From: Niastella sp. OAS944
GTDB taxonomy: Bacteria > Bacteroidota > Bacteroidia > Chitinophagales > Chitinophagaceae
Length of the DNA stretch: 64,000 nt
Direction: 5' to 3'
NCBI GenBank assembly: GCA_024809215.1
Contig: JANUBW010000012.1
Span: forward strand, 62,001-126,000
Shown here piece after piece: positions 16,671 through 25,160 of this stretch (positions are counted from its first letter, which is position 1; every line of letters starts with the position of its first letter). The translations under genes and the position numbers were made by a program. Under the pieces are notes generated by a model. That model saw nothing but the letters and a program-made list of their open reading frames with translations, ran no database searches and was not told the DNA's origin.

Positions 16671-17345
16671 CTACGGCAATGCATCTATGTACTCACTTTT
16701 AACCAGCACTGGTTGTTTTTTCTTTTTGTTCTTCCATTCCATAGTAACGCCAACAATAAAATTGCGGCCATTACTAAATGGCTCGAACGTATATACGGGT
16801 ATGGTGAACCGGTTAAAGGTAAAACCTACCATAAAACCCGGCTGTACGTCATGACCTATCAACCTGTCGTGTGTATGTTGTAGCGAAAGCCCCGCATACA
16901 ACCATTTCAGGCTTTGATAAACCCAGTTCGCTCCAGTCATATACGAAGTGATCGCCATACCCGGCGGTTGATCGTGAATATTGTATTGTGATTGAGAAGA
17001 AAAGAAAAAATTATTCAGGTCTACATTGATGTTTAGTCCGGTTGAAATACCCTGCCATCGGCCCATTGACCCGCCCAACATGGGCACTATGGAATAATTG
17101 AGCGTATGGGTTCCTCCCGTGAACGCCCGGCCCAGGTACAATGAAAATGTTTCGGCATCTTCATAATTATATCGTGCCTCGGCATACCAGTTTTTGGGAT
17201 GCTGATACTGCATTATGGGCATATAACCAGGGGACTGACCTGTATTGATGATCCTATACTGTTCAAAGGTAATTTTAGACTGGGCAAATATTGGCCCGCA
17301 CATAATCGCCAGCATAATTAATAATATGGAACAACTTTTAATCAT
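16671..17345 (-). CDS. Putative outer-membrane beta-barrel protein
   Basis: 224 residues with a clear signal peptide (MIKSCSILLIMLAIMCGPIFAQS). The mature part is a series of alternating amphipathic strands rich in Tyr, Trp, Phe and Gly (WYAEARYNYEDAETFSLYLG, TLNYSIVPMLGG, WVYQSLKWLYAGLSLQHTH, FIVGVTMEWK). This pattern suggests a small beta-barrel of 8-12 strands in the outer membrane, though no family name can be given. Its start overlaps the stop of the upstream small membrane protein gene by 4 bp (translational coupling), so the two probably act together. Confidence 0.75.
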   Translation of the reverse strand: MIKSCSILLIMLAIMCGPIFAQSKITFEQYRIINTGQSPGYMPIMQYQHPKNWYAEARYNYEDAETFSLYLGRAFTGGTHTLNYSIVPMLGGSMGRWQGISTGLNINVDLNNFFFSSQSQYNIHDQPPGMAITSYMTGANWVYQSLKWLYAGLSLQHTHDRLIGHDVQPGFMVGFTFNRFTIPVYTFEPFSNGRNFIVGVTMEWKNKKKKQPVLVKSEYIDALP

Positions 17346-17650
17346 GCATATTCGTGTTCCACCGGCTCCAATTCTTTCTTTGCACCAACAACAACTATTG
17401 GGGCACTAATGAGTTTATCGAAAATAGAGATCTCTTTTAAAAAAGGATTCCAATAGAAGATCAGTTTTTCAATAGGCTTCCAAAGTATTACCCAGCTAAA
17501 CACATCCAATGCATTGCTGAAGGCAGAATGTATACGGTGTTCTACATTAAAGATCAACGGCATTAAGCCCTGAAAGAACATTACAATAACTAAACTGAAT
17601 ATCAGCAGTACCCAGTTGCGCTTTTTAAATTTTTTAAATTCCCGGATCAT
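17342..17650 (-). CDS. Small membrane protein coupled to the outer-membrane barrel gene
   Basis: 102 residues. A basic N-terminus (MIREFKKFKKRN) precedes one strong transmembrane segment (WVLLIFSLVIVMFFQGLMPLIF); a second, weaker hydrophobic stretch is AFSNALDVFSWVILW. The rest is probably cytoplasmic and ends in an acidic tail. No family recognised. It overlaps the downstream barrel gene by 4 bp and its start overlaps a 31-codon frame. Confidence 0.65.
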   Translation of the reverse strand: MIREFKKFKKRNWVLLIFSLVIVMFFQGLMPLIFNVEHRIHSAFSNALDVFSWVILWKPIEKLIFYWNPFLKEISIFDKLISAPIVVVGAKKELEPVEHEYA

Positions 17651-17729
17651 TCACATTAAAGTAACCATCGATGGTTTGCTCGTTGACCTTTAGGAATATA
17701 TTGATCCTTTTAAAAAGCGGATTACTCAT
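17634..17729 (-). CDS. Possible 31-residue small ORF upstream of the membrane protein
   Basis: MSNPLFKRINIFLKVNEQTI... ends at a TAA that overlaps the first codons of the 17650 gene. Composition looks protein-like and the overlap would allow coupling, but it could be a remnant of a longer gene. A 14-bp palindrome AACCATCGATGGTT lies inside it (17663-17676). The remaining stretch to 18004 (about 275 bp, AT-rich) shows nothing I can name. Confidence 0.3.
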   Translation of the reverse strand: MSNPLFKRINIFLKVNEQTIDGYFNVNDPGI

Positions 17730-18004
17730 AACCTGCTTTTTTCATTAAGATTTCACCTTAACAACCGGCTATTGCCTCTTATCTTTCTCAACCAGGTTGT
17801 TTTGATTAATTATAAAAAACGTGTAATGTTATGGTATTCAGATGTGGATTATACTGGTTAATAAAACAATAAATAAAAGCACCTAGGTTCGCATGGGAGA
17901 TGTAGTTAAACATATATAAACGGGAATAATCCCAAAAAGAGAATACAGTTCGCAGTTTTCAGTTTACTGTTCCGCAATTTTATGAGCTCACGATTAAGGC
18001 TTTA

Positions 18005-18715
18005 CTAGCTTTTTCTTTTAGTCAATTGCTCTATTACACCTTGATAAGTTTCGCCAACGGGCAGCTCGAGCTGATCGATGAATACGCTGCTTTTCCTGAC
18101 AGAAGTGATGCTATCGACAGATACAATGTAAGATTTATGTATACGAATGAATTGGGACGACGGAAGTTCTTCCTCAATAGATTTCATACTCATGCGTACC
18201 AGTAAAGGTTTGGCGGGCGCCAGTAAATTGATCTTAATATAATCTTTCAATCCTTCAATATAAGTAATGTCTTTATAGATCACTTTCACCTGGCGGTATT
18301 CGGCACTTACAAAGAAATAAGGCGGACCAGTATCGGTCGATTGCTTTGCAGCTTTCTTTAACTGGAACAATTCATATGCCTTATTACAGGCCAGCATAAA
18401 GCGACTTAACTCAACGGGCTTTAATAAATAATCGACCACATTGAGATTAAACCCTTCCAATGCAAATTTTTCATACGCAGTGATCAGGATGAACATGGGT
18501 CGCTCGGTAAGACTTTGTATAAACTGCAGCCCGGTAAGGCGCGGCATTTGAATATCGGTAAACACCAGATCTATATCCTGTTGCTGCAGCACTTTATTAG
18601 CTTCAAACACATCTTCACACAAAGCCACCAGCTCAAGGTAAGGCACATGGCTGATGTAATCCTTTAACAATTGTAATGCAAAAGGCTCGTCATCTATAGC
18701 TATACACTTCATCAT
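18005..18715 (-). CDS. LytTR family response regulator
   Basis: 236 residues. The receiver domain (1-120) has acidic residues DDE (8-10), phosphoacceptor D54 in VFTDIQMP and Lys in DYLLKPVE. The LytTR DNA-binding domain occupies about 130-236 (FFVSAEYRQVKVIYKDITYIEGLKDY..., FIRIHKSYIVSVDSI). LytTR regulators bind DNA through a beta-fold and work with LytS-type kinases; that kinase is encoded immediately upstream with a 4-bp overlap. Target genes are unknown; the neighbouring barrel and membrane genes are candidates only by position. Confidence 0.95.
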   Translation of the reverse strand: MMKCIAIDDEPFALQLLKDYISHVPYLELVALCEDVFEANKVLQQQDIDLVFTDIQMPRLTGLQFIQSLTERPMFILITAYEKFALEGFNLNVVDYLLKPVELSRFMLACNKAYELFQLKKAAKQSTDTGPPYFFVSAEYRQVKVIYKDITYIEGLKDYIKINLLAPAKPLLVRMSMKSIEEELPSSQFIRIHKSYIVSVDSITSVRKSSVFIDQLELPVGETYQGVIEQLTKRKS

Positions 18716-19758
18716 GATTGCTGCAGGTTTAGTTGTAACGACACCGTGAACCAGTTATCAATATCATTTATCAACAGGCTGTACCGGTTACCGTATAATA
18801 AATTTAGCCGTCTTTTTACATTCTGTAATCCTATGCCCGAAGTTTTATCTTTTATTTCATCGGTATTCTTATTGAATTTATTGGCCACCCTGAAATAAAG
18901 CATGCTGCCACTGGTGTGCAGCTCCACTTCAATCACCGGATCGCTAATGGCGCTAAGCCCGTGTTTGAAAGCATTTTCAATAAACGGGATCAATAACATG
19001 GGTGGAAGGCAATACTCTTCCTCCCCGGGCTCCATATTCACTTTCAGCTTCACCTTGTTGCCAATACGTTGCCGTTGCAGATCGATATAGCTTTGCAGGT
19101 ATTCCGTTTCCTTTTTCAACGACACCGTTTCTTCATCGGTTTCGTACAGAATGTACCGCATCAGTGAGGAGAGTTTTATGATGGTTGGCTCCAGTTGTTC
19201 GCTTTTCAGGCGCGCCATGGCCAGCATGTTGTTAAGCACATTGAACATAAAGTGCGGACTGATCTGCGACCGCAAAAACGACAATTCCGTTTTCAGCGTT
19301 TCTTCATGACGCTCCTGCAACAGTTTATCAGACTTTACCTTATCCTGCGCCTGCCTGCTGGCTGTTCCTACCGCCAGTACCGCCAGAAAAGGGATCAGGT
19401 TAAAGAACGAACTGGGAAATATTTTGAAAGGGCGGCTATAAATAAGCAAGGAGAACAACCCGCCATGGATCAGCATGAATACAGCGTACAAACCCAGCAC
19501 AGTGCCGGCATAAGCAAAATACCTGCGGGTATACAACAGCCGTGGCGTAAGCACCGAGGTATTGAAATAAAATACCGGAACAAACAGAACACTGGTAAGT
19601 ATGTGTAGCAAAAGAAACCCGTGATCATCCGGGTGTTTGGGCCGGCCTGAATCATAGCGCGTTAATAAAGGGAGCGATAAAACGATAGCCCATGCCGCAA
19701 TATGCAACACGAGCTTACGCCAGGGAATATTTTTAGAATTGTTCATAGTTAATGGCAT
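18712..19758 (-). CDS. LytS/YehU-type sensor histidine kinase
   Basis: 348 residues. Four hydrophobic segments fill residues 15-135, then a linker leads to the His_kinase domain (pfam06580 type): H169 in LRSQISPHFMFNVLNNMLA is the phosphorylated histidine, and 'LPPMLLIPFIENAFKHGL' plus 'GIGLQNVKRRLNLLYG' form the ATP-binding N and G boxes. It is an inner-membrane sensor paired with the LytTR regulator (4-bp overlap). An alternative start at 19746 (MNNSKNIPWR) fits better with the promoter box at 19760-19767, which leaves very little leader before 19758. Confidence 0.94.
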   Translation of the reverse strand: MPLTMNNSKNIPWRKLVLHIAAWAIVLSLPLLTRYDSGRPKHPDDHGFLLLHILTSVLFVPVFYFNTSVLTPRLLYTRRYFAYAGTVLGLYAVFMLIHGGLFSLLIYSRPFKIFPSSFFNLIPFLAVLAVGTASRQAQDKVKSDKLLQERHEETLKTELSFLRSQISPHFMFNVLNNMLAMARLKSEQLEPTIIKLSSLMRYILYETDEETVSLKKETEYLQSYIDLQRQRIGNKVKLKVNMEPGEEEYCLPPMLLIPFIENAFKHGLSAISDPVIEVELHTSGSMLYFRVANKFNKNTDEIKDKTSGIGLQNVKRRLNLLYGNRYSLLINDIDNWFTVSLQLNLQQS

Positions 19759-19759
19759 A

Positions 19760-19767
19760 CAAACTTA
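19760..19767 (-). promoter_or_regulatory. Bacteroidota -7 box for the LytS/LytTR operon
   Basis: The minus strand reads TAAGTTTG, an exact TAnnTTTG match, adjacent to the first possible start codon. If used, translation would begin at 19746 or the message would be nearly leaderless. Confidence 0.4.
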
Positions 19768-19880
19768 CATAATAAACTATACCTATTCATACCGCAATGA
19801 TTCTATAGGAATGATGCTCTGCTTCAGGAGGTGATTTTTGGATATGAGACCAACCGGCTAAACACAGCGACATAACATCA

Positions 19881-19909
19881 AAATAAAAACCCCGGCGGTT
19901 TGCCGGGGT
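19881..19909 (-). terminator. Rho-independent terminator of the collagen-like lipoprotein gene
   Basis: Perfect 8-bp stem ACCCCGGC/GCCGGGGT (19889-19896, 19902-19909), 5-nt loop, followed on the minus strand by TTTTATTT. Confidence 0.85.
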
Positions 19910-20023
19910 CCAAACGTAACGCACGAGAAAAAGCACTGCCCATACCTATTTTAATGCATTTACGCGGTTACGTTATGTAGTGATGAAATAGCTTATATCA
20001 ATTGCAGTAATAAATTCAAAACA

Positions 20024-20602
20024 TTAATCCTTTAAACCCAGGTAGGCTTTCACTTCCGAGTAGTTATTCCAGTCAACCTTTGTTTCGCGGCGAACATGTG
20101 CTCCGCCGGGAATAAGTATATACCGGTACTGACGGAATTTGGCACCTGTAGAAGGATCGGTAGCGGTAGATGCATTCACGTTTGCATCGAGCTCAATCAA
20201 TCCTTCAATAAAGAAAGGGGTGATCTGAGCGTTGCCTGAGCGGTAAGGCAGTACAGATACTATTTTTTCAGCCTGGCTTCCCAGATTGATGTACACCTTT
20301 ACTTCACCGGTTGTCAGGAACTGATCGGTAAGCTTTGGTTCATCTATTTGGGTAAAATAGATACCACTGGCCTGGTCAAGCGAATAACCCAGATCGAGCC
20401 AGTCGGAGTACAATACATTAGCGGTTCCGGGATCGCCTTTACCGCCTGTGGCGCCATTTGCGCCTGTTGCGCCGGTGTCGCCTTTGTCGCCTTTTTCACC
20501 CTGCGGCCCCGGATCTCCTTTTTTACAGGCCGTAACGGTTAAAGCAACAGCCAGCATGTAATAAAAGAAATGGCGCAGGCTCCATTGTTTTGTGCGTTTC
20601 AT
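20024..20602 (-). CDS. Collagen-like repeat lipoprotein
   Basis: 192 residues. Signal peptide with lipobox ending at C26 (LTVTACKKG). Residues 29-58 are ten uninterrupted Gly-X-Y triplets (GDP GPQ GEK GDK GDT GAT ...), the bacterial collagen-like triple-helix repeat, which would form a trimeric stalk. The remaining 130 residues form a head domain with beta-strand character (VLYSDWLDLGYSLDQ, YRYILIPGGAHVRRETKVDW) that is common in Bacteroidota collagen-like lipoproteins. It follows the PorP gene at 20644 on the same strand but across a 41-bp gap; it could belong to the same transcript and ends at the terminator at 19881. Confidence 0.88.
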   Translation of the reverse strand: MKRTKQWSLRHFFYYMLAVALTVTACKKGDPGPQGEKGDKGDTGATGANGATGGKGDPGTANVLYSDWLDLGYSLDQASGIYFTQIDEPKLTDQFLTTGEVKVYINLGSQAEKIVSVLPYRSGNAQITPFFIEGLIELDANVNASTATDPSTGAKFRQYRYILIPGGAHVRRETKVDWNNYSEVKAYLGLKD

Positions 20603-20643
20603 GTTTTTTTTGGTTTATGGTATTTGTTTATGAAAAAAAGAGT

Positions 20644-21663
20644 TTACCAAACATTTTTAGGACAACTATCATCGTATTTATTACCGAGCAGAAAGCCTAT
20701 CATTATTTCATGCGAACCTTTGCTCACAATATTTAAACCCGAGGTTGTATAATCGTATGAATAGCCAATATTGAAGCGATGACTAACATTCAAACCCACC
20801 ATGGCGGCAAAGCCATCATCGATCCGGTAGCCGGCGCCCAGCCAGGCTACATCGCGATACTGCAACTTGGCATTGAGATCGACTTGTGTGGGCATAGGTT
20901 GTACATACTTTACCATTACCGAAGGAATAAGATTAAAATCCGCCCCAATTAAAAAGCGATAACCGGCTGTAGCAAACAGGTGTGGCACTGTTTTACTGTC
21001 AGTTGATTTTACGGCATTGTCTGAAAAGCTTACTTTTTGTGAAATGATCTGTTGAGCGGAAATACCTAAAAAATAATCGGCGGAGTATAAGTAAACGCCG
21101 GCCATAAAATCGGGCTTTGTAGTATTTACAAGCCCGTTGTTATACACAGCGGGGTCAACCTGTATGTTACCAAAATTCAGCTTATTACTATTTAAACCGA
21201 TACTCGTAAACCCGGCGCCAAAACCGGCAGCTAAACTTGTTCTTGCACTTAACCCTATGTGATAGGCATAGGTGCCATACATGGAAAAATAGTTAAGAGG
21301 CCCTGTGCGGTCATTGATCACCTGTAAGCCAACTCCATGATGTGGTTCGGCCGCTGTATATTGCTCCCAATACCGCTCACCGCGCGGGTTCTCACCCGGC
21401 ACTTCAAAAGATGTGGCCGTAGTGCGATAATCTTTTTTATTAAGTGGCGTATGTGCGGTTAAATAAGTAGTTACCGGCGCATCCTGCACCCCCGCCCACT
21501 GGTGACGGTGACTTACCTTTATATCGGTATAATTCTCAATACCCGTTAATGCGGGGTTGAGGATGTATTGGTTAAGAATGTATTGTGTATAGTGTGGCTT
21601 TTGTTGGGCCTTTGCATCTATATAGGATGCTATTACCCACAATAGTATAATTGTCTTTTTCAT
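20644..21663 (-). CDS. PorP/SprF family type IX secretion system membrane protein
   Basis: 339 residues. Signal peptide MKKTIILLWVIASYIDAKAQ, then the family hallmark 'QKPHYTQYILNQYILNPALTG' and 'VSHRHQWAGV'. The rest forms a beta-barrel with Gly/Tyr-rich strands (GVGLQVINDRTGPLNYFSMYGTYAYHIGL). PorP/SprF proteins are outer-membrane components; SprF is specifically needed for secretion of the type B cargo SprB. It is the last T9SS gene of a minus-strand series that begins with the giant protein at 41715. A 31-bp-arm hairpin separates it from the OmpA-family gene. Confidence 0.95.
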   Translation of the reverse strand: MKKTIILLWVIASYIDAKAQQKPHYTQYILNQYILNPALTGIENYTDIKVSHRHQWAGVQDAPVTTYLTAHTPLNKKDYRTTATSFEVPGENPRGERYWEQYTAAEPHHGVGLQVINDRTGPLNYFSMYGTYAYHIGLSARTSLAAGFGAGFTSIGLNSNKLNFGNIQVDPAVYNNGLVNTTKPDFMAGVYLYSADYFLGISAQQIISQKVSFSDNAVKSTDSKTVPHLFATAGYRFLIGADFNLIPSVMVKYVQPMPTQVDLNAKLQYRDVAWLGAGYRIDDGFAAMVGLNVSHRFNIGYSYDYTTSGLNIVSKGSHEIMIGFLLGNKYDDSCPKNVW

Positions 21664-21688
21664 GGTGCTTACGTTTTTTATAGTGACC

Positions 21689-21792
21689 GGCTAGTGGTTA
21701 GTAGTAAATGGCTAGTGGGCTTTTATGCGGCATTCGCTGTTTTCCGTTTCTCCCTTTATTTCCCACTAGCCACTCGCCACTTACCACTAGCC
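21689..21792. repeat. Inverted repeat with 31-nt arms (CTAGTGG words)
   Basis: Left arm 21689-21719 and right arm 21762-21792 are reverse complements at 26 of 31 positions, with a 42-nt loop. Each arm contains GGCTAGTGG twice. It fills the gap between the OmpA-family stop (21799) and the PorP start (21663). Confidence 0.85.
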
Positions 21793-21798
21793 ATCAAC

Positions 21799-23802
21799 CT
21801 ATTTCCCCAAAACTTTAAATTCAGTTCTACGGTTCTGTTGACGACCCTCGGGATTATCGCTTCCATCATCATTGCTATTCGGTGCAATGGGCTGTAACGA
21901 ACCATAACCCTTCGCCTGTAAACGACCTTTATCAATTCCCTTACTAATAAGATATTCTACGCATGAGCGGGCGCGTGCTTCTGACAGGCGCTGATTATAT
22001 TCATTATTACCTTTATTATCGGTATGGGCGCTTAATTCAATGGTGATCTCAGGATGCGCTTTCAGCAAACCAACCAGTTTATCGAGCGAGGCATATGATT
22101 CTTTTTTAAGCGTTGCTTTATCAAAATCATAATAAATATTATCCATTACAATGGCTTCATCAATCGGCGGCACATCTTTAACCAGGCAAATAGCAGGGTT
22201 CACCAACAGATCTGCTTCTTCATCAACCGGTGTATAAAACGGTAATGATCCATTGCCGTAACCGCTAATGGCAGCAACGGCTTTGAGTGGCTGATACTCA
22301 TCGAGCGTAAATGAATAGTTACCATCACTGGCTGTGGTTTGGGTATACACCACTTTATTCTGCACCGTATCGAGGATGTTGATTGTAACGCCTTGTAATG
22401 GCAGCTGATCTTCACAAGCCACCACCTTACCGCTTATCTGTTTGCGGGGCAATACTTTCCGCAGGTAAAACAATTCCAAACAACACACAGCCTCCCGGTC
22501 ACTGCTAAGCCAAACATCTTCCAACACATTTCTGGCGTTGCCTTTACTCACAAAGTAGATATCGTCTTTTACCGAATTAACAGGATAACCAAAGTTTACG
22601 GGTAAAGCCCATTTATCAATCTCGCCTTTACTGTAAAAGAAATCATAACCACCCATGCCTACCCTCCCATTACCCGAAAATACCAGCGTTGAAGAGGGCG
22701 CATGATAATAAGGCGCCTGTTCATCATAAATAGTATTTATTACCGGTCCCAGGTTCTCTGTGCGTATTGGTGTACCGCTCCCGTCGAGCTCAGCATACCA
22801 AATGTCAAAACCGCCATAACCGCCGGCTTTATCACTGGCGTACAACAAGTATTTCCCGTCAGGCATTACAAAAGGCTGCTGGGTGCTGGCGCCCGATGCA
22901 TTGATGAGGCTATCGAGCAACACCGGTTCGCTCCAATCGTTCCCATTCTTTTTACTGCTGTAAATACCCGATACTTTTTTACCGCCGGTTATCATCCAGC
23001 GGGTAAGGAAAAGCGTATTACCATCGGGCGTAAGGCTTACCACCCCCTGGTGTTGGGTATTGGCCTGCGATAGGGGCAATAACTTCACTTCACCAGTAAG
23101 GCCGTCATTTACCGGTGTGGTATATACCCGGTTAATATGACTTTGGTCTTTTCCCCTGGTACTGTCAATACGGGTTGAAGTAAACAATAACGTATTTTCG
23201 TTCAGCCATACCGGTGCATAGTTAGCACCCTCCATATTCAACGGTGTACCGGCCTTTTGCACATTGTACAGCTTCAGGTCTTTCTTTTTTAACTGGGCCT
23301 GAATAAAACGCAGGCTCATCAATTCCTTTTTTGCCGATTCAGTATACTGATCTTCCGATGTATGTTCATCAAGAAAGCGATTGAATTCTTTTTCCGCCTG
23401 GTCATAATTACCCAGCGCCCGCAATTCAACAGAATAGTAATAACGGGCCAGTGGAAACTCGCCGGCATTGGCTTCTAAGGTTTGCGCATAATACTGCGCC
23501 GCCCTGGTATGATCGTGCAACAACCGGTAACTTTCCGCCACACGGTACAAGGCCAACTGTTTACTGCTTACCGGCACATTGTTCTTTTTCACTGCCGATG
23601 AAGACACTGTATATGGACTATATTCTTCTTTCTTTAATTTCTGTTTGGCAGTACCCAGGTATTTTTCATAATACTGGGCAGCCGAATAGTAATCGGCTTT
23701 TTTATAATAGTTATCTGCAGCCCGCAGGTAATCGTATGTAAACTGCGCATTGGCCGCTATCAAACTACAGGCTAATATTCCGGTGGCAATTATTTTCTTC
23801 AT
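21799..23802 (-). CDS. OmpA family protein with TPR, PD40 and carboxypeptidase-regulatory-like domains (PorE/SprE-like architecture)
   Basis: 667 residues. Order: signal peptide (1-20, MKKIIATGILACSLIAANAQ); TPR-like helices about 25-170 (YYKKADYYSAAQYYEKYLG); a WD40/PD40 beta-propeller about 190-430 (FVMPDGKYLLYASDKAGGYG, LVFSGNGRVGMGGYDFFYSK); a carboxypeptidase-regulatory-like fold about 455-530 (ISGKVVACEDQLPLQGVTI); and a peptidoglycan-binding OmpA domain about 550-665 (ITIELSAHTDNKGNNEYNQRLSEARA). This is the architecture of PorE-type proteins that anchor the T9SS to peptidoglycan. It lies between two PorP/SprF genes, supporting a role in the same secretion assembly. Confidence 0.94.
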   Translation of the reverse strand: MKKIIATGILACSLIAANAQFTYDYLRAADNYYKKADYYSAAQYYEKYLGTAKQKLKKEEYSPYTVSSSAVKKNNVPVSSKQLALYRVAESYRLLHDHTRAAQYYAQTLEANAGEFPLARYYYSVELRALGNYDQAEKEFNRFLDEHTSEDQYTESAKKELMSLRFIQAQLKKKDLKLYNVQKAGTPLNMEGANYAPVWLNENTLLFTSTRIDSTRGKDQSHINRVYTTPVNDGLTGEVKLLPLSQANTQHQGVVSLTPDGNTLFLTRWMITGGKKVSGIYSSKKNGNDWSEPVLLDSLINASGASTQQPFVMPDGKYLLYASDKAGGYGGFDIWYAELDGSGTPIRTENLGPVINTIYDEQAPYYHAPSSTLVFSGNGRVGMGGYDFFYSKGEIDKWALPVNFGYPVNSVKDDIYFVSKGNARNVLEDVWLSSDREAVCCLELFYLRKVLPRKQISGKVVACEDQLPLQGVTINILDTVQNKVVYTQTTASDGNYSFTLDEYQPLKAVAAISGYGNGSLPFYTPVDEEADLLVNPAICLVKDVPPIDEAIVMDNIYYDFDKATLKKESYASLDKLVGLLKAHPEITIELSAHTDNKGNNEYNQRLSEARARSCVEYLISKGIDKGRLQAKGYGSLQPIAPNSNDDGSDNPEGRQQNRRTEFKVLGK

Positions 23803-23890
23803 ACTACGTTTTTAATAAGGTTATGAGCGAGAAAAATGGCGGTTGGTAGAAACCAACCGCGAAGGTTTCAGGACATTGGTGTACCTATGA

Positions 23891-24886
23891 CTATAAGCGC
23901 GGACAGACAAAATCTACTTCGGGCGTCCTTACTGATCTTCTACCAATAAAGGACAATGATATTTCAAAGCTGTTTGAGCCATTGGCCATCTTTCCCAGAT
24001 CGGAAGTATTGATATCGTAGCTCACTCCCAGCACAATATTTTTATGGGCAAACCCTACAAAGGGCGATAATGCATCTTTAAAGCGATAGTTGGCGCCCAG
24101 CATTACATCGGTGCCGGGTGCGGCAACAAGGCGGGCATAAGCACCCGCCATTTTCTCCGTGGCCGTTCCCTGCTTCAGGTATAATATATTGGGTGTTAAA
24201 CTTAGTACATCAGATAAGGTTATACGAACACCGCCATGGACCGTATAGCGTAAGGGCAAGCGGGCTGTTCCGGTTTCGCTGAATTTATCATCGGGACGTG
24301 TAAGATGCGCTGCAGAGAAGCCACCGAATATATTCAGATTTTTACCGGGCTGTGCATCGTAATAAAGAATACCGGCAGCAGCATCAAAAGAGGTGGCAGA
24401 TGTTTTACTAAAGGCCTCGGCAGAAGTAGCGCCGGGGTTGTAACCCGTGATAGGGTTCCACTGATCGCCAAACGTAAGCTTCGACCGGTTGAACCGCCGT
24501 TGTATAACACCTATCTGCATTCCCATGGCTATGCGATGGTTCTCGTTCTGCCCCAACCGTACACCCGTATAAGAATAACTGGCATATGCGGTAAGATAAT
24601 TATAACCGCCATCACCAGCCGTTTGGTTCAATACACTGGCGCCAAAATTGGAGTTCTTATTTGTTGTAAAATCAACCGCCACACCCGGTGTAGTGAACGG
24701 ACTGCTTATATTTCCCCACTGCGAACGATAGATCCCCGATACCCGGTAATCGCCGTCAAATGCACCCGTTAATGCCGGGTTCAACCAGGCAGGATATACA
24801 TAATATTGTGAGAAATGGGGGTCTACCTGGGCGTGTAGTTGGGCACTCAGGAAGATCAACAGTAATGGTATCAATATCTTTCTCAT
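23891..24886 (-). CDS. PorP/SprF family type IX secretion system membrane protein (second copy)
   Basis: 331 residues from the ATG at 24884-24886 (MRKILIPLLLIFLSAQLHAQ). A longer frame to 24970 passes through a tandem repeat and gives a non-signal N-terminus, so I reject it. Family hallmarks: 'VDPHFSQYYVYPAWLNPALTGAFDGDYRVSGIYRSQWG' after the signal peptide and barrel strands such as 'NFGASVLNQTAGDGGYNYLTAYASYSY'. It differs considerably from the copy at 20644, as expected if each serves a different type B cargo. It is encoded just downstream of the 1417-residue cargo gene. Confidence 0.95.
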   Translation of the reverse strand: MRKILIPLLLIFLSAQLHAQVDPHFSQYYVYPAWLNPALTGAFDGDYRVSGIYRSQWGNISSPFTTPGVAVDFTTNKNSNFGASVLNQTAGDGGYNYLTAYASYSYTGVRLGQNENHRIAMGMQIGVIQRRFNRSKLTFGDQWNPITGYNPGATSAEAFSKTSATSFDAAAGILYYDAQPGKNLNIFGGFSAAHLTRPDDKFSETGTARLPLRYTVHGGVRITLSDVLSLTPNILYLKQGTATEKMAGAYARLVAAPGTDVMLGANYRFKDALSPFVGFAHKNIVLGVSYDINTSDLGKMANGSNSFEISLSFIGRRSVRTPEVDFVCPRL

Positions 24887-24913
24887 AACGTTTCGTTTTA
24901 TGATTAATGCTTT

Positions 24914-24956
24914 CGTGAATCGGCAATCGTGAATTCGGCAATCGTGAATCGGCAAA
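24914..24956. repeat. Three tandem 14-15 bp repeats
   Basis: CGTGAATCGGCAAT is repeated three times in direct orientation (the second copy has one extra T) directly upstream of the PorP start codon. Confidence 0.85.
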
Positions 24957-24988
24957 TGGCCCCTCCCCAACCCTGGCCCCCCTCCAGA

Positions 24989-25010
24989 CCTCCCCCCAGA
25001 AGGGGGGAGG
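24989..25010. repeat. GC hairpin CCTCCCCCC/GGGGGGAGG
   Basis: Perfect 9-bp stem with AGAA loop within a C-rich stretch (24961-25016), between the 1417-residue protein gene and PorP. No T tract on either side close enough to call a terminator. The region to 25160 continues with pyrimidine words (TATCAACT, CTTCCTACTTC). Confidence 0.7.
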
Positions 25011-25160
25011 CCACCTTTTAACTCTATTTTTATTTGCCTTCATCACCTCTATCAACTATATCACCTTTATCAACTTTTCAACTTCATACTTCCTACTTCT
25101 TACCTCCTACCTCTTACTTCATATTCTTAGAATCATCTCGCACACTTTTCACAACCATTC

